DNA of 64,000 nucleotides from positions 1-64,000 of IMG/VR virus record IMGVR_UViG_3300036770_003093; one strand, given 5' to 3'. The translations under genes were made by a program, and so were the position numbers. Of this stretch, positions 17,531 through 27,263 are shown in pieces. Under the pieces are notes generated by a model. That model was not told the origin of the DNA and did no database searches. It worked only from the letters and a program-made list of their open reading frames with translations. Source of the stretch: a virus. The stretch's first letter is position 1, and each line of letters opens with the position of its first letter.

Positions 17531-20500
17531 TTACACTCAAGATTACTAGATAATTTATTTCTACTTGCAGTAACATCTGCGTTAAAAGCAAATGTATCAT
17601 CAATTAAAGAATCAACGCTACTAACACTTGAGTTAGCAAAACCTTTTTCTTCTTCTGTCACATCTGGTACATCACCACGCTCTTCTACAGGAACTGAATC
17701 TTTATTGTTAAGCTGACGTACAATCTCAAGAACCTCTATATAGTTTTGATACTCAAGAGAGTCAGAATCTACAATTACTCCTCGTCTTGTATCAATAAAA
17801 TTTATGGAAGTCTTTCTATTACTAGGCGCATTCACATAGTTTGTAAACTCTTCTGGAGAAATGTATATCTGAAAATTTTCAGCAAGATAGTTTAGAGCAG
17901 CATTCTTCTCATGGTTCTTTAAAAAGTTGTTGACAATTTTATCAGCATATGTTTTACGTTTGTTATACATATCCTGCATTATCAAAAAGTTTCTATTATA
18001 CTGCTCACTTAAAGCCGCCGGATCAAAGAAAGAATCAATAAATGGTTGTATGCTGCGTAAATTAGATTCTATAGTATGATAATCTACAAGTTTACCTAAA
18101 AACTTTTGAAGCTTCTCATCTTCTATATTTGATAAACGGGCACCTTCTTGTGTAGCAAGTGTAGTAAAAATGTTCTTTGATTTAGTATGAATACGAGCTC
18201 TTAGTTCTTGAGTTTTTTGCTCATATTTTTTCTTTAAGTTCCTTGTCATTTTCGCCTTTGCGCCACGTTTAGCAGTTTTATAAGCAGCACTGTTTTTAAG
18301 ATTTTGCCAAGCTAATTTAAACACATCATCATATCTTTTATACATCTGAATAAGATTGATCACTGAAACATTTTCAGGAATATTAAATGCGCCAAATGCA
18401 AACGCATCATCTAAAGATATCTCACCTAAAGATGTACCAACAGGTCCAGATATCATTGATAACAACTCTTTCTTTTTCTTTAGAGTTTCCTTGTCTTGTG
18501 GTTTAGTTGATGCTTCTAGTATCTCAATCTCACTTTCTAAAAGAACTATTTCATTGTAGGCTGTTTCTGGATTAAACATCATCTGGAATAAACTATTACT
18601 TCCTTTGTTTACTTCTGAGTGTAAATCCATGGCCTCTTTATAAAGGGCCTCCTTCCTCTCAAGTTGAGCATCAAAAAGTTCCCCGTGGAATGCCGCATTA
18701 AACACAGTATGATGATAAGCTTTCTCCCTAAGTTTAGCTAAAACATATTCTGGAGAATCTTTAATCATGCCTTCAGTTGATGCCTCTGCAGGTTTTTCAA
18801 AGTTTTCTAATACATAATTATATCTAGATTGAATAGCTTGAACCTTTTTCTTAAACTCTGGTGCCTGCTCTTTCATACTTTGAGCTTTCTCTTCAGTCAC
18901 ACCATATGCATCGGCAATGTCTTTTACATCAAGTTCTTCTAAAGTATCTAAGTTTTCCAAATAGTAATCAAGTGTTCCTGTTTGTATAGCAGTTAATATC
19001 CCGGATGCTCTTGCTGCATCACGCTCATTTTTCTGTTGCCATTCGTCATTTCTTAACTGAGCATTATCCATACCTTTTGCAAACTCATCTTGTGCTGCAG
19101 TATTAAAGAACCTACTGTCAAACATTACATCAACATCCTGCATCATTTCAGTCAATGTCTTTGCTAACTCAGGACCGTATTTATCTCTTGCTAGTTTATA
19201 ATTTTCATACTCAGCTTTATCAAAGAAATAGTTATAAGCAATTGGCGCCTTTTCAATACCGGCATTAATAGGTTTCATATGCATACCTATCAAGAAGCCA
19301 GAAAGAAATGTTTCTAAACCTTGACCGCTTAATTGTTTTTTTGCTCCATGTAAATACGCAGCTCTATGTGCAAGAGCATTTGCCGCCGTAGGATTGTCAA
19401 AAGCTTCTATGTAATACTTCTTTGCTCCCAGAGAAACAGCTTCTTGAAAAACTTCCTGGAAACCTTCCATAAAGTTAGACGCAGTATATCTTAATGCACT
19501 ACGAAGATGTTTTCTAGGATTTGTAAAAACTTTTAGAGGAGGTAAAATAGTGTCTTTTATAAAATCTATACTTGGTTTTTTACCTTTACCCGCAGCGTTT
19601 ATAACAAAATAACCGCCTTTTCTTTTAACTACATTGTCTGCAAAAGCGTTGCTTATTTCTCTGATTGGTTTAAAACCTCTAAAGGCATTACCAATAGTCA
19701 TACGATTACTTAGATATATAATCGGCCAGTTTAACCACGCGGCTTCTTGACCAGCTGATTCAGCACTTGTATAGATCTCTTTTACCTTAGCATCAGATAA
19801 AGGTTGATTGTTATTTTTTTGTAACTCTTTAGCATACAAACTTTTGTAAACTTCATTGTTTACAAAACCACCTTCTAGATTTGATTCAGATAAAGCAACA
19901 GATAACTCTTTAACATCTCTAAAAAATGCACCACCTGTGGTTGCTACTTTAGCTAAAGATGTAAGGTTCTTAGATTTTCTAAGATCCATAAATGCCTCTG
20001 TTGTTTGACGCAAAGGGTTAGCAAAGTTTACAAAATCACTACCCGCTGCTTTCCAGAATGTTTTAGCACGCATAGGATTTTTAGAAAGATTCTGTAATGC
20101 TTTACGAGTTTTGTTTAATGCACCATAGATATCACCAACACTACTAACTATTTTACTACCGCTACGCAGAGCTGCAGGTGCAGTACCTAGTCCTCTAGTT
20201 GCAGCCGTAATAGCAGCAGTTTCTGCTAATGACTCCATCGCTATACCAACAGTATAAGCAAAAGACATTTGTATATTAGATAGGCTTGATAGCATGCCTC
20301 CCCTGGATGAATAACCCATCTCTGTAGCTTTCTCATACTCACGAGCCTGATCAATATTACCAAGAGTTTTATTACTTGAGCTCAATAAATCTGGGATAGC
20401 CATAAATGAATCAATGGCACCACGTTTAGCTAATGGGAAAAAACTTTTAGTCATCATTCTGGTCCAATCATCAAACACACTTGTATTTGCATTGTACACA

Positions 20501-20871
20501 GATTCGTTATCTCTATAAGGATTAAAACCTAATTTGTTTTTTACATCTCCTAATGCATAGTATCTTTCAAAAGATTGACCAGATAAATCTTTACCACCAT
20601 ATTGAAACAGAGATGCTAGTCTTGGAGATCTAGCAGCATTAATGTTTGCAGCATCAGCTTTTTGTTGTAACTGTTGTTGAAAAAGTGTTGCTGGATCTCC
20701 TGATGTAGATGTTATTCCTGATGCTAAAGGATCCGCCGTTGTAGCATATGGATTAGGTCTACCAATAGCATTATTATAACCGCTTTGTAATACAGGATCT
20801 TTTGGTAAAATATCTCTTTGAATACCTGCTAATGGATCAAAATTAGCATTTGGTTCTTGTAACTCAGCCAT
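17527..20871 (-). CDS. Giant helical cargo protein, function unknown
   Basis: 1,114 residues, mostly alpha-helical. No catalytic motif recognised. Residues about 195-235 are a long weakly hydrophobic Ala/Thr/Leu-rich segment, followed by strongly basic regions, and a second hydrophobic patch (FLSGFLIGMHM) lies near residue 525. This pattern of amphipathic and hydrophobic stretches in a huge helical protein recalls podovirus ejection proteins that line a channel across the cell envelope, but that is only an analogy. The N-terminal about 110 residues are Pro/Asn/Gln-rich and include one YGG motif. Overlaps the start of the nuclease-domain gene by 4 nt and lies 2 nt after the 1,034-aa gene, inside the giant operon. 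Confidence 0.5.
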   Translation of the reverse strand: MAELQEPNANFDPLAGIQRDILPKDPVLQSGYNNAIGRPNPYATTADPLASGITSTSGDPATLFQQQLQQKADAANINAARSPRLASLFQYGGKDLSGQSFERYYALGDVKNKLGFNPYRDNESVYNANTSVFDDWTRMMTKSFFPLAKRGAIDSFMAIPDLLSSSNKTLGNIDQAREYEKATEMGYSSRGGMLSSLSNIQMSFAYTVGIAMESLAETAAITAATRGLGTAPAALRSGSKIVSSVGDIYGALNKTRKALQNLSKNPMRAKTFWKAAGSDFVNFANPLRQTTEAFMDLRKSKNLTSLAKVATTGGAFFRDVKELSVALSESNLEGGFVNNEVYKSLYAKELQKNNNQPLSDAKVKEIYTSAESAGQEAAWLNWPIIYLSNRMTIGNAFRGFKPIREISNAFADNVVKRKGGYFVINAAGKGKKPSIDFIKDTILPPLKVFTNPRKHLRSALRYTASNFMEGFQEVFQEAVSLGAKKYYIEAFDNPTAANALAHRAAYLHGAKKQLSGQGLETFLSGFLIGMHMKPINAGIEKAPIAYNYFFDKAEYENYKLARDKYGPELAKTLTEMMQDVDVMFDSRFFNTAAQDEFAKGMDNAQLRNDEWQQKNERDAARASGILTAIQTGTLDYYLENLDTLEELDVKDIADAYGVTEEKAQSMKEQAPEFKKKVQAIQSRYNYVLENFEKPAEASTEGMIKDSPEYVLAKLREKAYHHTVFNAAFHGELFDAQLERKEALYKEAMDLHSEVNKGSNSLFQMMFNPETAYNEIVLLESEIEILEASTKPQDKETLKKKKELLSMISGPVGTSLGEISLDDAFAFGAFNIPENVSVINLIQMYKRYDDVFKLAWQNLKNSAAYKTAKRGAKAKMTRNLKKKYEQKTQELRARIHTKSKNIFTTLATQEGARLSNIEDEKLQKFLGKLVDYHTIESNLRSIQPFIDSFFDPAALSEQYNRNFLIMQDMYNKRKTYADKIVNNFLKNHEKNAALNYLAENFQIYISPEEFTNYVNAPSNRKTSINFIDTRRGVIVDSDSLEYQNYIEVLEIVRQLNNKDSVPVEERGDVPDVTEEEKGFANSSVSSVDSLIDDTFAFNADVTASRNKLSSNLECK

Positions 20872-20873
20872 AG

Positions 20874-23800
20874 TTATTGAGGTATTACAGATTCAGGACT
20901 GATAATAGCTTTTATGTTTGCCATTGTAACTTGATCCATCATGTCATCATATTGTCTTAAAAGCTGGCTAAACTGAGCGCCGTTTGTAACTACGTTTCCT
21001 AAAACAGGATTAGTAACAGTATTGGTTTTATAAACCTGTTTTATAGGATCAAAGAATCTATAATCAACAGTTGCTGTATAACCTTGATATACTGGATCAA
21101 ACTGTATGTTTAAACTTGCATCACCACGGCGATTTTCTTCTTGATAGAATGGGCGCCCTTTATCATCTTTATTACTAGCAAAAATATTATATCGTGGATC
21201 TATATTATAGCTATCAAACAAACCAGATGTAAAACCATCTTCATCTCCATAAATAGTAAAACCTTGAGTTGTTAATTTATCTTTTATTGAAACAGCTGTC
21301 TCATCTGGAAGAGCTAGTTGTTTTATTGTAGAGTTAATAATCTCATCTGGGATGTTTGTAAACATATAACCCCGTTTATCTACACTACCGCCAATTTGTA
21401 ATAATGGAGCAATCTGAAATGATTGTTTACTATCTGGATCAATAGCTTCACTATATAATCTTTTGGTAATTTCTTTTATAACTTTTAACTCATCTTCATC
21501 AGCTAACTCTTTAGGATCATAACCTATTGATATTTTAGGAGCACCAACTAATTGCTGGTCAACTTTAGCTAAAGCAGATTTAATATCTGTCTGATAAGCT
21601 TGAAAATAACTCATATTAGTAGGTGTCTGCTTATACTCACCGGCAATTTTAAAGTTATTTACAGAAAGCTTACCATCAACACTTGTACCAAAAACACCTA
21701 AGCCTGCAGTCATAGGACTGCTAGGACTTATTTTTAATCCCATTTGTGGATCAGCTGCCATTTCTGCAGCTGTAGCATTTAAAGCTTTAAAAGCTTGATC
21801 ACTTATAGATTCAAAAAATACTTTTTTACCAGCTTCATCCGTAAGACGAGCGTTTTTAGGAGTATCAACATTATCTTGTATTAATTCACCCTTGTAAAAA
21901 ATATTCATTTTAGGTACATAAACACCAGACATAAAACCTGAAGGAGCAATAACATGTTGAATAGTTATATCTTTTCCAAACTTTAAATTCATATCTCTAG
22001 CAATCTCTTGAGGACTTCTTAATCCACCATCTGAATCAAGCATGCTTTGTTTAATCATATTAAACTGAGACTCACGAGCTTGTTTAACTTTTTCACTTGG
22101 TTTTAATAACCAACCAACAGCTCCAAGTACTGCTCCTGCACCATAAGGTACACTTTTAAGACTCTCTGCAGCTTCTCCAACATCTTCTAGCCAACTATTA
22201 CTTGACTCTTCATATGCTCTCATTGTAGCATCTAAAACTCTTCTATTAAACTCGTTAGTTTTTGATAAATCAACCTGTGCTGATTTAATACTTTGGTCAA
22301 TTTTTCTAAGTTCTCCAGCATATTGTACAAGCTGTTGACCAATTTTAGTTTTTAATAATCCCTCATTACCCGGTTTTAAAGGATCAATTGCTTCTAATAC
22401 AGGATTTATTGCAAATAAGCCGGTTGTTTTAGTTGCTTCACGATTTTGTTTAATCTTACTAAGAATGACTTTAGCTGTTGCAGCATCTGGTGTATTACTT
22501 TTTGAAACCTCATTTAAGTATTTAACTGTATTATTTACAGTAGTAATCTGTGTGTTTTTAACAGTTCTTTCACTTTCAGTAACAGTTTTTGCATAATCAA
22601 GAGGTTCTCTATCTTCATCAAGAAGATCTGCTGAAATTTCTTCAGTACCTATTTGTAACATGTTTAAGTTTAGAGCTTCTTGTTCTTTTTCACGCTGTTT
22701 AATCTTTTGTTCTTCTTCTAACCTTTTCCATGCTTGTTCTTCTCTAAACTGAGCACGAGCATTAGCACCTGCTTCACGCATTCTTGCTAAAGCAACAGCA
22801 TTAGCTTTAACTTTAATTTCAGCACCAAGAGCAGAGTTATTTATAGCGGCATATAGAAAATCACGATTCATCTTATAGTAAGCAACTATTGCATCTGCAC
22901 CTTGTGGTGTATATTGAGGTCCTGTTTGTCCAGATGAAATACCAGAAGGTAATACAGTTTTATAGCCACTATTAATATCATCGGCAATCTGTGTTACAGA
23001 TCTACGATTAATTTCATTGACCTGTATCTGTTCTTCAAGATTTTGTTTAGTTTGAACAAGGGGATGATTCTCTGTAAGATTAGGTATATCTGCAAGAAAC
23101 TTCTTTATCTGATCTAACTGATTCTGTAATGATGTCCCTTGAGTTTCAGCATTTTTCTTTGCATCATCAATCATTAATTGATAACCCTCATACTTTTCTT
23201 TAGCATATATAGAGTTGGCTTCTTCGCGAGATATACCCTGAGCCTCAGCACTACGTACAAAGTTTTCACGTTCTACATATGCATCTACAGCATACATTTT
23301 TTTAACAGCAGGATCCTCACCAATTAATGCTTTATAGTGCTCGTATAAAGGTACCTGTACAAGTTGACCATTCTTTTTAGTAACAATGTACATTCCTTGA
23401 GGAGTCTCTTGAACTACAGGTTTAAACTCTTTTGCTAGGTCTAAAGCCCGCTTCATTACATCAATCCTCGGTACAGCATCTGGTGCTGACATTAATAATG
23501 CTTGATCTGCAGAAGCATTCTTATACTCCTCCATTTTATACTGTATATACTGCGCACCAGGTTCCCAATATTTACCAGGACAGTTTTCACCAACACATGA
23601 TTTTAATGACTCTAATGAAGAAAAGTTTTCCATGGATTTTTTAGTGTAACCCATGTCATGTAAAAGATTCTTGTCATTATACAATGGTGAAAAAACCTGA
23701 AGAGCTTGCTGGACATTTTGATCCAAAGACAAGTCCATGCTAGTAATCTTTTGTATAGCAGCAACAGATTGTTTAAAATACTGATCTCTGTTTTTAATAT

Positions 23801-23978
23801 TATCCTCTCTGGTTAATGGAGCATTTAAAAACTTACCGTATACAGTATTTAACTTAGACCAGTTTTTATCATACTGATCTTGTTTCTTCTGAATAACACC
23901 CGCAAAAAAATTAAAATCAGGCTGAAAAGGCTGATACTGCGGAATATAATCTGTTACACCTTGTAAATAAGTAGCCAT
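20874..23978 (-). CDS. Giant cargo protein, function unknown, coiled-coil N-terminal half
   Basis: 1,034 residues. The first 15 residues are aromatic/Pro/Gln-rich (ending in the PQYQPFQPDF run). This is followed by about 350 residues of charged helix, then a K/E/Q-rich coiled coil (about residues 400-430). A short Gly/Pro-containing, weakly hydrophobic segment (AGAVLGAVGWLLK) occurs near residue 620. The last 250 residues are more beta-like, with many Asp and aromatic residues. No enzymatic motif was found. Position and size match the uncharacterised giant proteins between the tail muzzle protein and RNA polymerase in crAss-like phages. Spacing to neighbours is 2 and 4 nt, indicating coupled translation. 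Ejected cargo is the best guess. Confidence 0.5.
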   Translation of the reverse strand: MATYLQGVTDYIPQYQPFQPDFNFFAGVIQKKQDQYDKNWSKLNTVYGKFLNAPLTREDNIKNRDQYFKQSVAAIQKITSMDLSLDQNVQQALQVFSPLYNDKNLLHDMGYTKKSMENFSSLESLKSCVGENCPGKYWEPGAQYIQYKMEEYKNASADQALLMSAPDAVPRIDVMKRALDLAKEFKPVVQETPQGMYIVTKKNGQLVQVPLYEHYKALIGEDPAVKKMYAVDAYVERENFVRSAEAQGISREEANSIYAKEKYEGYQLMIDDAKKNAETQGTSLQNQLDQIKKFLADIPNLTENHPLVQTKQNLEEQIQVNEINRRSVTQIADDINSGYKTVLPSGISSGQTGPQYTPQGADAIVAYYKMNRDFLYAAINNSALGAEIKVKANAVALARMREAGANARAQFREEQAWKRLEEEQKIKQREKEQEALNLNMLQIGTEEISADLLDEDREPLDYAKTVTESERTVKNTQITTVNNTVKYLNEVSKSNTPDAATAKVILSKIKQNREATKTTGLFAINPVLEAIDPLKPGNEGLLKTKIGQQLVQYAGELRKIDQSIKSAQVDLSKTNEFNRRVLDATMRAYEESSNSWLEDVGEAAESLKSVPYGAGAVLGAVGWLLKPSEKVKQARESQFNMIKQSMLDSDGGLRSPQEIARDMNLKFGKDITIQHVIAPSGFMSGVYVPKMNIFYKGELIQDNVDTPKNARLTDEAGKKVFFESISDQAFKALNATAAEMAADPQMGLKISPSSPMTAGLGVFGTSVDGKLSVNNFKIAGEYKQTPTNMSYFQAYQTDIKSALAKVDQQLVGAPKISIGYDPKELADEDELKVIKEITKRLYSEAIDPDSKQSFQIAPLLQIGGSVDKRGYMFTNIPDEIINSTIKQLALPDETAVSIKDKLTTQGFTIYGDEDGFTSGLFDSYNIDPRYNIFASNKDDKGRPFYQEENRRGDASLNIQFDPVYQGYTATVDYRFFDPIKQVYKTNTVTNPVLGNVVTNGAQFSQLLRQYDDMMDQVTMANIKAIISPESVIPQ

Positions 23979-23982
23979 GTTT

Positions 23983-26900
23983 TTAACTAAATAATCCTTT
24001 GTATTGAGTAAAGTAATTAGGATCTATACCCTGTTGCTGAGAAGATGCTTTATATTCACGGTCATAATCTTCTTTTGCCAGTTTAGTAGCTTGACTATCA
24101 TCTAGATTAAACTTAGTTTTAAGCATATCTTTTCTTTTTGCAACCTCATCCCAATCATATGTAGATGCTGTTTGAGAACCATCAAATGGTTTACCAACAC
24201 CTGTTGGAAATATCATACCACCTGTAGATGGATCTACTCTATACTGTGGATAAAGGGTATTCAGTGCCTGCGCCTTGGCAGCATTAGTTATAGCATTAGT
24301 ATATGACTGAACATATTGCTGACGAGCTTGATTTTTTGAGTTTTCAAACTGTTGGTTAGCAATAGTGTTCTTATCAAATATATTGGTTGCCCTATCAGCA
24401 GCAGCTTTCCTACCAGCGTCTTGCAAACTAAGATTTATTTGATTTGCCTGGTTATAGATGTTTTGATTAGCATTATTTACAGAGGCCAGAGTATCAGCAA
24501 TGCTTTTAGCAGCATTACCCTGTAAGTCTGACATCCTAGAAGAAAATGCTTGTGGTCCACTATATGATGCTAATCCTTGAACAGCTTGTCCTGCAGCTTC
24601 ATTTATAGCTGCTATTTGACGATCTGGATCAATGTATGATGCAAACATTTGAGGTGGTTCGTATGGTGCCACAAAAGGCAACTGTTTGTTTATGTTATAT
24701 AAGCTTCCAAAGGTAGCTAAATTTATTGCTTCATCTTGAGCCCACCATGGAGCACCGCCCACCATAGGAGGTTGTGTAGTAACATCTTGTTTGGTTTCAT
24801 CTTGGGTTACTGTTTCATCAACAGGTTGTTCTGGTGTAAAGTCTTCCTCGCCATATTTACCAAAATCATATCCGGCAATTTGACCACGAGTAGTGTTAGC
24901 TAAAATAGCATCTGCTTGAGAAATAGAACCTGCAGCTTGACCTTCTAAACTCTCGTTAAATCTACCACGCTGTTCAATACTAAACTTGTCAAGTTTTGGT
25001 TTTACTTTTTCAGATGGACTTTGTAACAAATCTCTATACGCAATATAAGACATCTGTTGTGCTAATCCCATATCTCTTTTTGGTGGCGTAATACCTATTT
25101 GTCTTAGTTTAGCATCAATGTCTTTAGATGTTTCACCTTGACCTTTAACATCATAATTATGAGCAGCTAAAGCAAGATTAGCTTTTTCAAATTCTAGAAA
25201 TTGTTTGACTATCTCATCAGGTTCTAAGTTTCTAAGTGCATCTTTCTGGGCTTGTGTAATGTTTTTACCAAAGTATTGATTCTTGTCTAAACCATCTTCA
25301 AACTTTTGAACAAACTCTGCTCTTACATCAGGATCATCAAATGCTTTTTTTAACTCTTGATACTGAAAAGCAATGCCTTTATTCTTATTAAAAATCTTTG
25401 TAAACTCATCAGAATTTTCATCTATATCAAACGTTGCTGGTTGACTGGTAACTTTTTTAAACTTACCAGCTGTTGTCTGATATATGTCTCCAACCTGCAG
25501 TTTAGATTTATCAAATCCCGGGTCTGATTCTTTTGGATATTGATTATTATTCCCAGGAACTTTACTTGCTGGTACAGTTTGAGTTTGAGTTGTAGCTGTA
25601 GCTGGAGTTGTAGCTGGAGTTGTAGCTGGAGTTGTTACAGGAGTATACTCTGATAAAGTTTTATCAAAAGCAGCAGCTTGATTCTTTTTAGCATATGCGT
25701 CTTTTGCTATTGTTGGTCGGTAATCATAAGTGCTTTGATTTTCAATATAAAACTCACGTGGTGTTTTATTTGTCGTAGGCGCATTTTTTGTAAAGTCAAA
25801 ATTATTCCACATTAAAGATCTAGGAACAAAGTTTTCTTTAAAGTTTCTAACATACACATCAGGGTCAGCATTTACATTTTGCCCTGTTTGATATGCACCA
25901 ATAATTTTAGCATCATCAATACTACTGATATTACTAGGATTAGTTAGAAAAGAATTGTAATCAAAGGTTGGTACATCCTTAACTGTACCACCCATTGTAG
26001 TAGGATCTATCTCTCCGCTAGCAGCTAAAACCAAATCTTTAATTGATCTACCAGTATTAAATTTATAATCAACAAGTCTTACTTGCATTTCAGGTGGTAA
26101 AGAGTTATAATCTACACCTAAAGTGTTAAGTTCATCTACTGTTTTAGTTATATACTCTTTCATTTTGGTCTTATTGTTACCTGTCCAGTTATTATCTGAA
26201 TAGGTGTTTTGATAAGACGTATTGCTTTGCGTAGCTGTTTTACCACCAGTCATGCCAGCATCTCTTTCATGCTTTAGAATATATTTTGTCCACTCATCTT
26301 TCCAATTATTATAAGCTGTGGTAGGATCTCCTGTAGAACCACCGTCATCAAATATTGGTAAAGTTACACGCACACGAGATTTTGTTTGTCCACCGGCGCG
26401 CATATAATTTCTTGGTACACCACCATATTCCATTACTGGATTATAGTATGAGCCACCGTACATCATCATCATCTCCGGTGATACACCTTGCATCATTTCT
26501 GGACTCATCATCTCTTGGCCCATCATCTCTTGATCAGGTGCCATCATTTGTTGAGCTTCTGGCTCTTCTTGAATAGGGCCCTGGTTATATGATTCTCCAG
26601 GTGTTTCTTCTAATTGCTCTTGACCAGGTTGTCCTTGTGGTATTAACATTTCTGGACTAATACCTTTGGACTCTAGATAAGGCATCGCAATCACAGGTAT
26701 TCCTTGGGGGAAACCTTTAATAGATTCTTGGGCTAGTGCTAAAGCCCCGAGTTTAAGATTGATGTTCTTTAACATCATCTCTGCAGTACGAACTTGTAAA
26801 GTATCACTGTTTTTATCTTGGAGTGCTTTACGAAACTCATTACCCTTTTTATTGATATGCTCAGATATTTGCGCCGGCGTATATGCATTCTTACCCTTTT

Positions 26901-27261
26901 TTGTAGGCATACCAAAGTAGGCTAACAAATCAGGATCCTTTATCAACATAGCACGCGTGTCCGAAAAGATAAAGCTATTCTCAGGAAGATTTAAAGGTAC
27001 ACCACCACTTGAATGTCGTGGTCCAGATATCTTGTAGAATTCTGGTAAACTGTCTTGGTTAATATCTCCAAATACAGTTTCACCACCTTCTGCTTCAAGA
27101 TTAGCTTCTTCACGAGGAACACGAGTTAGTGTTTTGCGTTCTTGTAAATTAGGTTGTTTAAACTTATTTACATCAGCACCACCCCACATGCTCATCTGGC
27201 GAGCATTGGCAGTAACTTCATTTCCGTACTGTGCTTTAGGCAATGTTACTCTAACTTTCAT
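23983..27261 (-). CDS. Giant cargo protein with lysozyme-like domain and GG/KAQ motifs
   Basis: The ATG at 27261 (MKVRVTLPKAQ) is chosen; the longer reading frame starts with TTG at 27267 inside the preceding stop region. About 1,092 residues. Residues 7-13 are LPKAQYG, then a conserved-looking region (EGGETVFGDIN...RHSSGGVPLNLP). Residues about 190-275 are a Met/Gln/Glu-rich low-complexity stretch leading into a cluster of GG motifs (MYGGSYY, MEYGGVP, MRAGGQT, FDDGGS). Residues about 320-440 contain KHERDAG and LPPEMQVRLVDYKFNTGRS, resembling phage lysozyme-like domains; the catalytic residue is not certain. A TTPA-repeat linker lies near residues 540-560 (bases 25580-25640). Probably a cell-wall lytic ejected protein. 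Confidence 0.55.
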   Translation of the reverse strand: MKVRVTLPKAQYGNEVTANARQMSMWGGADVNKFKQPNLQERKTLTRVPREEANLEAEGGETVFGDINQDSLPEFYKISGPRHSSGGVPLNLPENSFIFSDTRAMLIKDPDLLAYFGMPTKKGKNAYTPAQISEHINKKGNEFRKALQDKNSDTLQVRTAEMMLKNINLKLGALALAQESIKGFPQGIPVIAMPYLESKGISPEMLIPQGQPGQEQLEETPGESYNQGPIQEEPEAQQMMAPDQEMMGQEMMSPEMMQGVSPEMMMMYGGSYYNPVMEYGGVPRNYMRAGGQTKSRVRVTLPIFDDGGSTGDPTTAYNNWKDEWTKYILKHERDAGMTGGKTATQSNTSYQNTYSDNNWTGNNKTKMKEYITKTVDELNTLGVDYNSLPPEMQVRLVDYKFNTGRSIKDLVLAASGEIDPTTMGGTVKDVPTFDYNSFLTNPSNISSIDDAKIIGAYQTGQNVNADPDVYVRNFKENFVPRSLMWNNFDFTKNAPTTNKTPREFYIENQSTYDYRPTIAKDAYAKKNQAAAFDKTLSEYTPVTTPATTPATTPATATTQTQTVPASKVPGNNNQYPKESDPGFDKSKLQVGDIYQTTAGKFKKVTSQPATFDIDENSDEFTKIFNKNKGIAFQYQELKKAFDDPDVRAEFVQKFEDGLDKNQYFGKNITQAQKDALRNLEPDEIVKQFLEFEKANLALAAHNYDVKGQGETSKDIDAKLRQIGITPPKRDMGLAQQMSYIAYRDLLQSPSEKVKPKLDKFSIEQRGRFNESLEGQAAGSISQADAILANTTRGQIAGYDFGKYGEEDFTPEQPVDETVTQDETKQDVTTQPPMVGGAPWWAQDEAINLATFGSLYNINKQLPFVAPYEPPQMFASYIDPDRQIAAINEAAGQAVQGLASYSGPQAFSSRMSDLQGNAAKSIADTLASVNNANQNIYNQANQINLSLQDAGRKAAADRATNIFDKNTIANQQFENSKNQARQQYVQSYTNAITNAAKAQALNTLYPQYRVDPSTGGMIFPTGVGKPFDGSQTASTYDWDEVAKRKDMLKTKFNLDDSQATKLAKEDYDREYKASSQQQGIDPNYFTQYKGLFS

Positions 27262-27263
27262 AA

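Noticed and set aside
25580-25640. Short tandem repeat considered as a CRISPR-like or regulatory repeat
   Set aside because: In frame it encodes a TTPA-repeat linker; no spacers.
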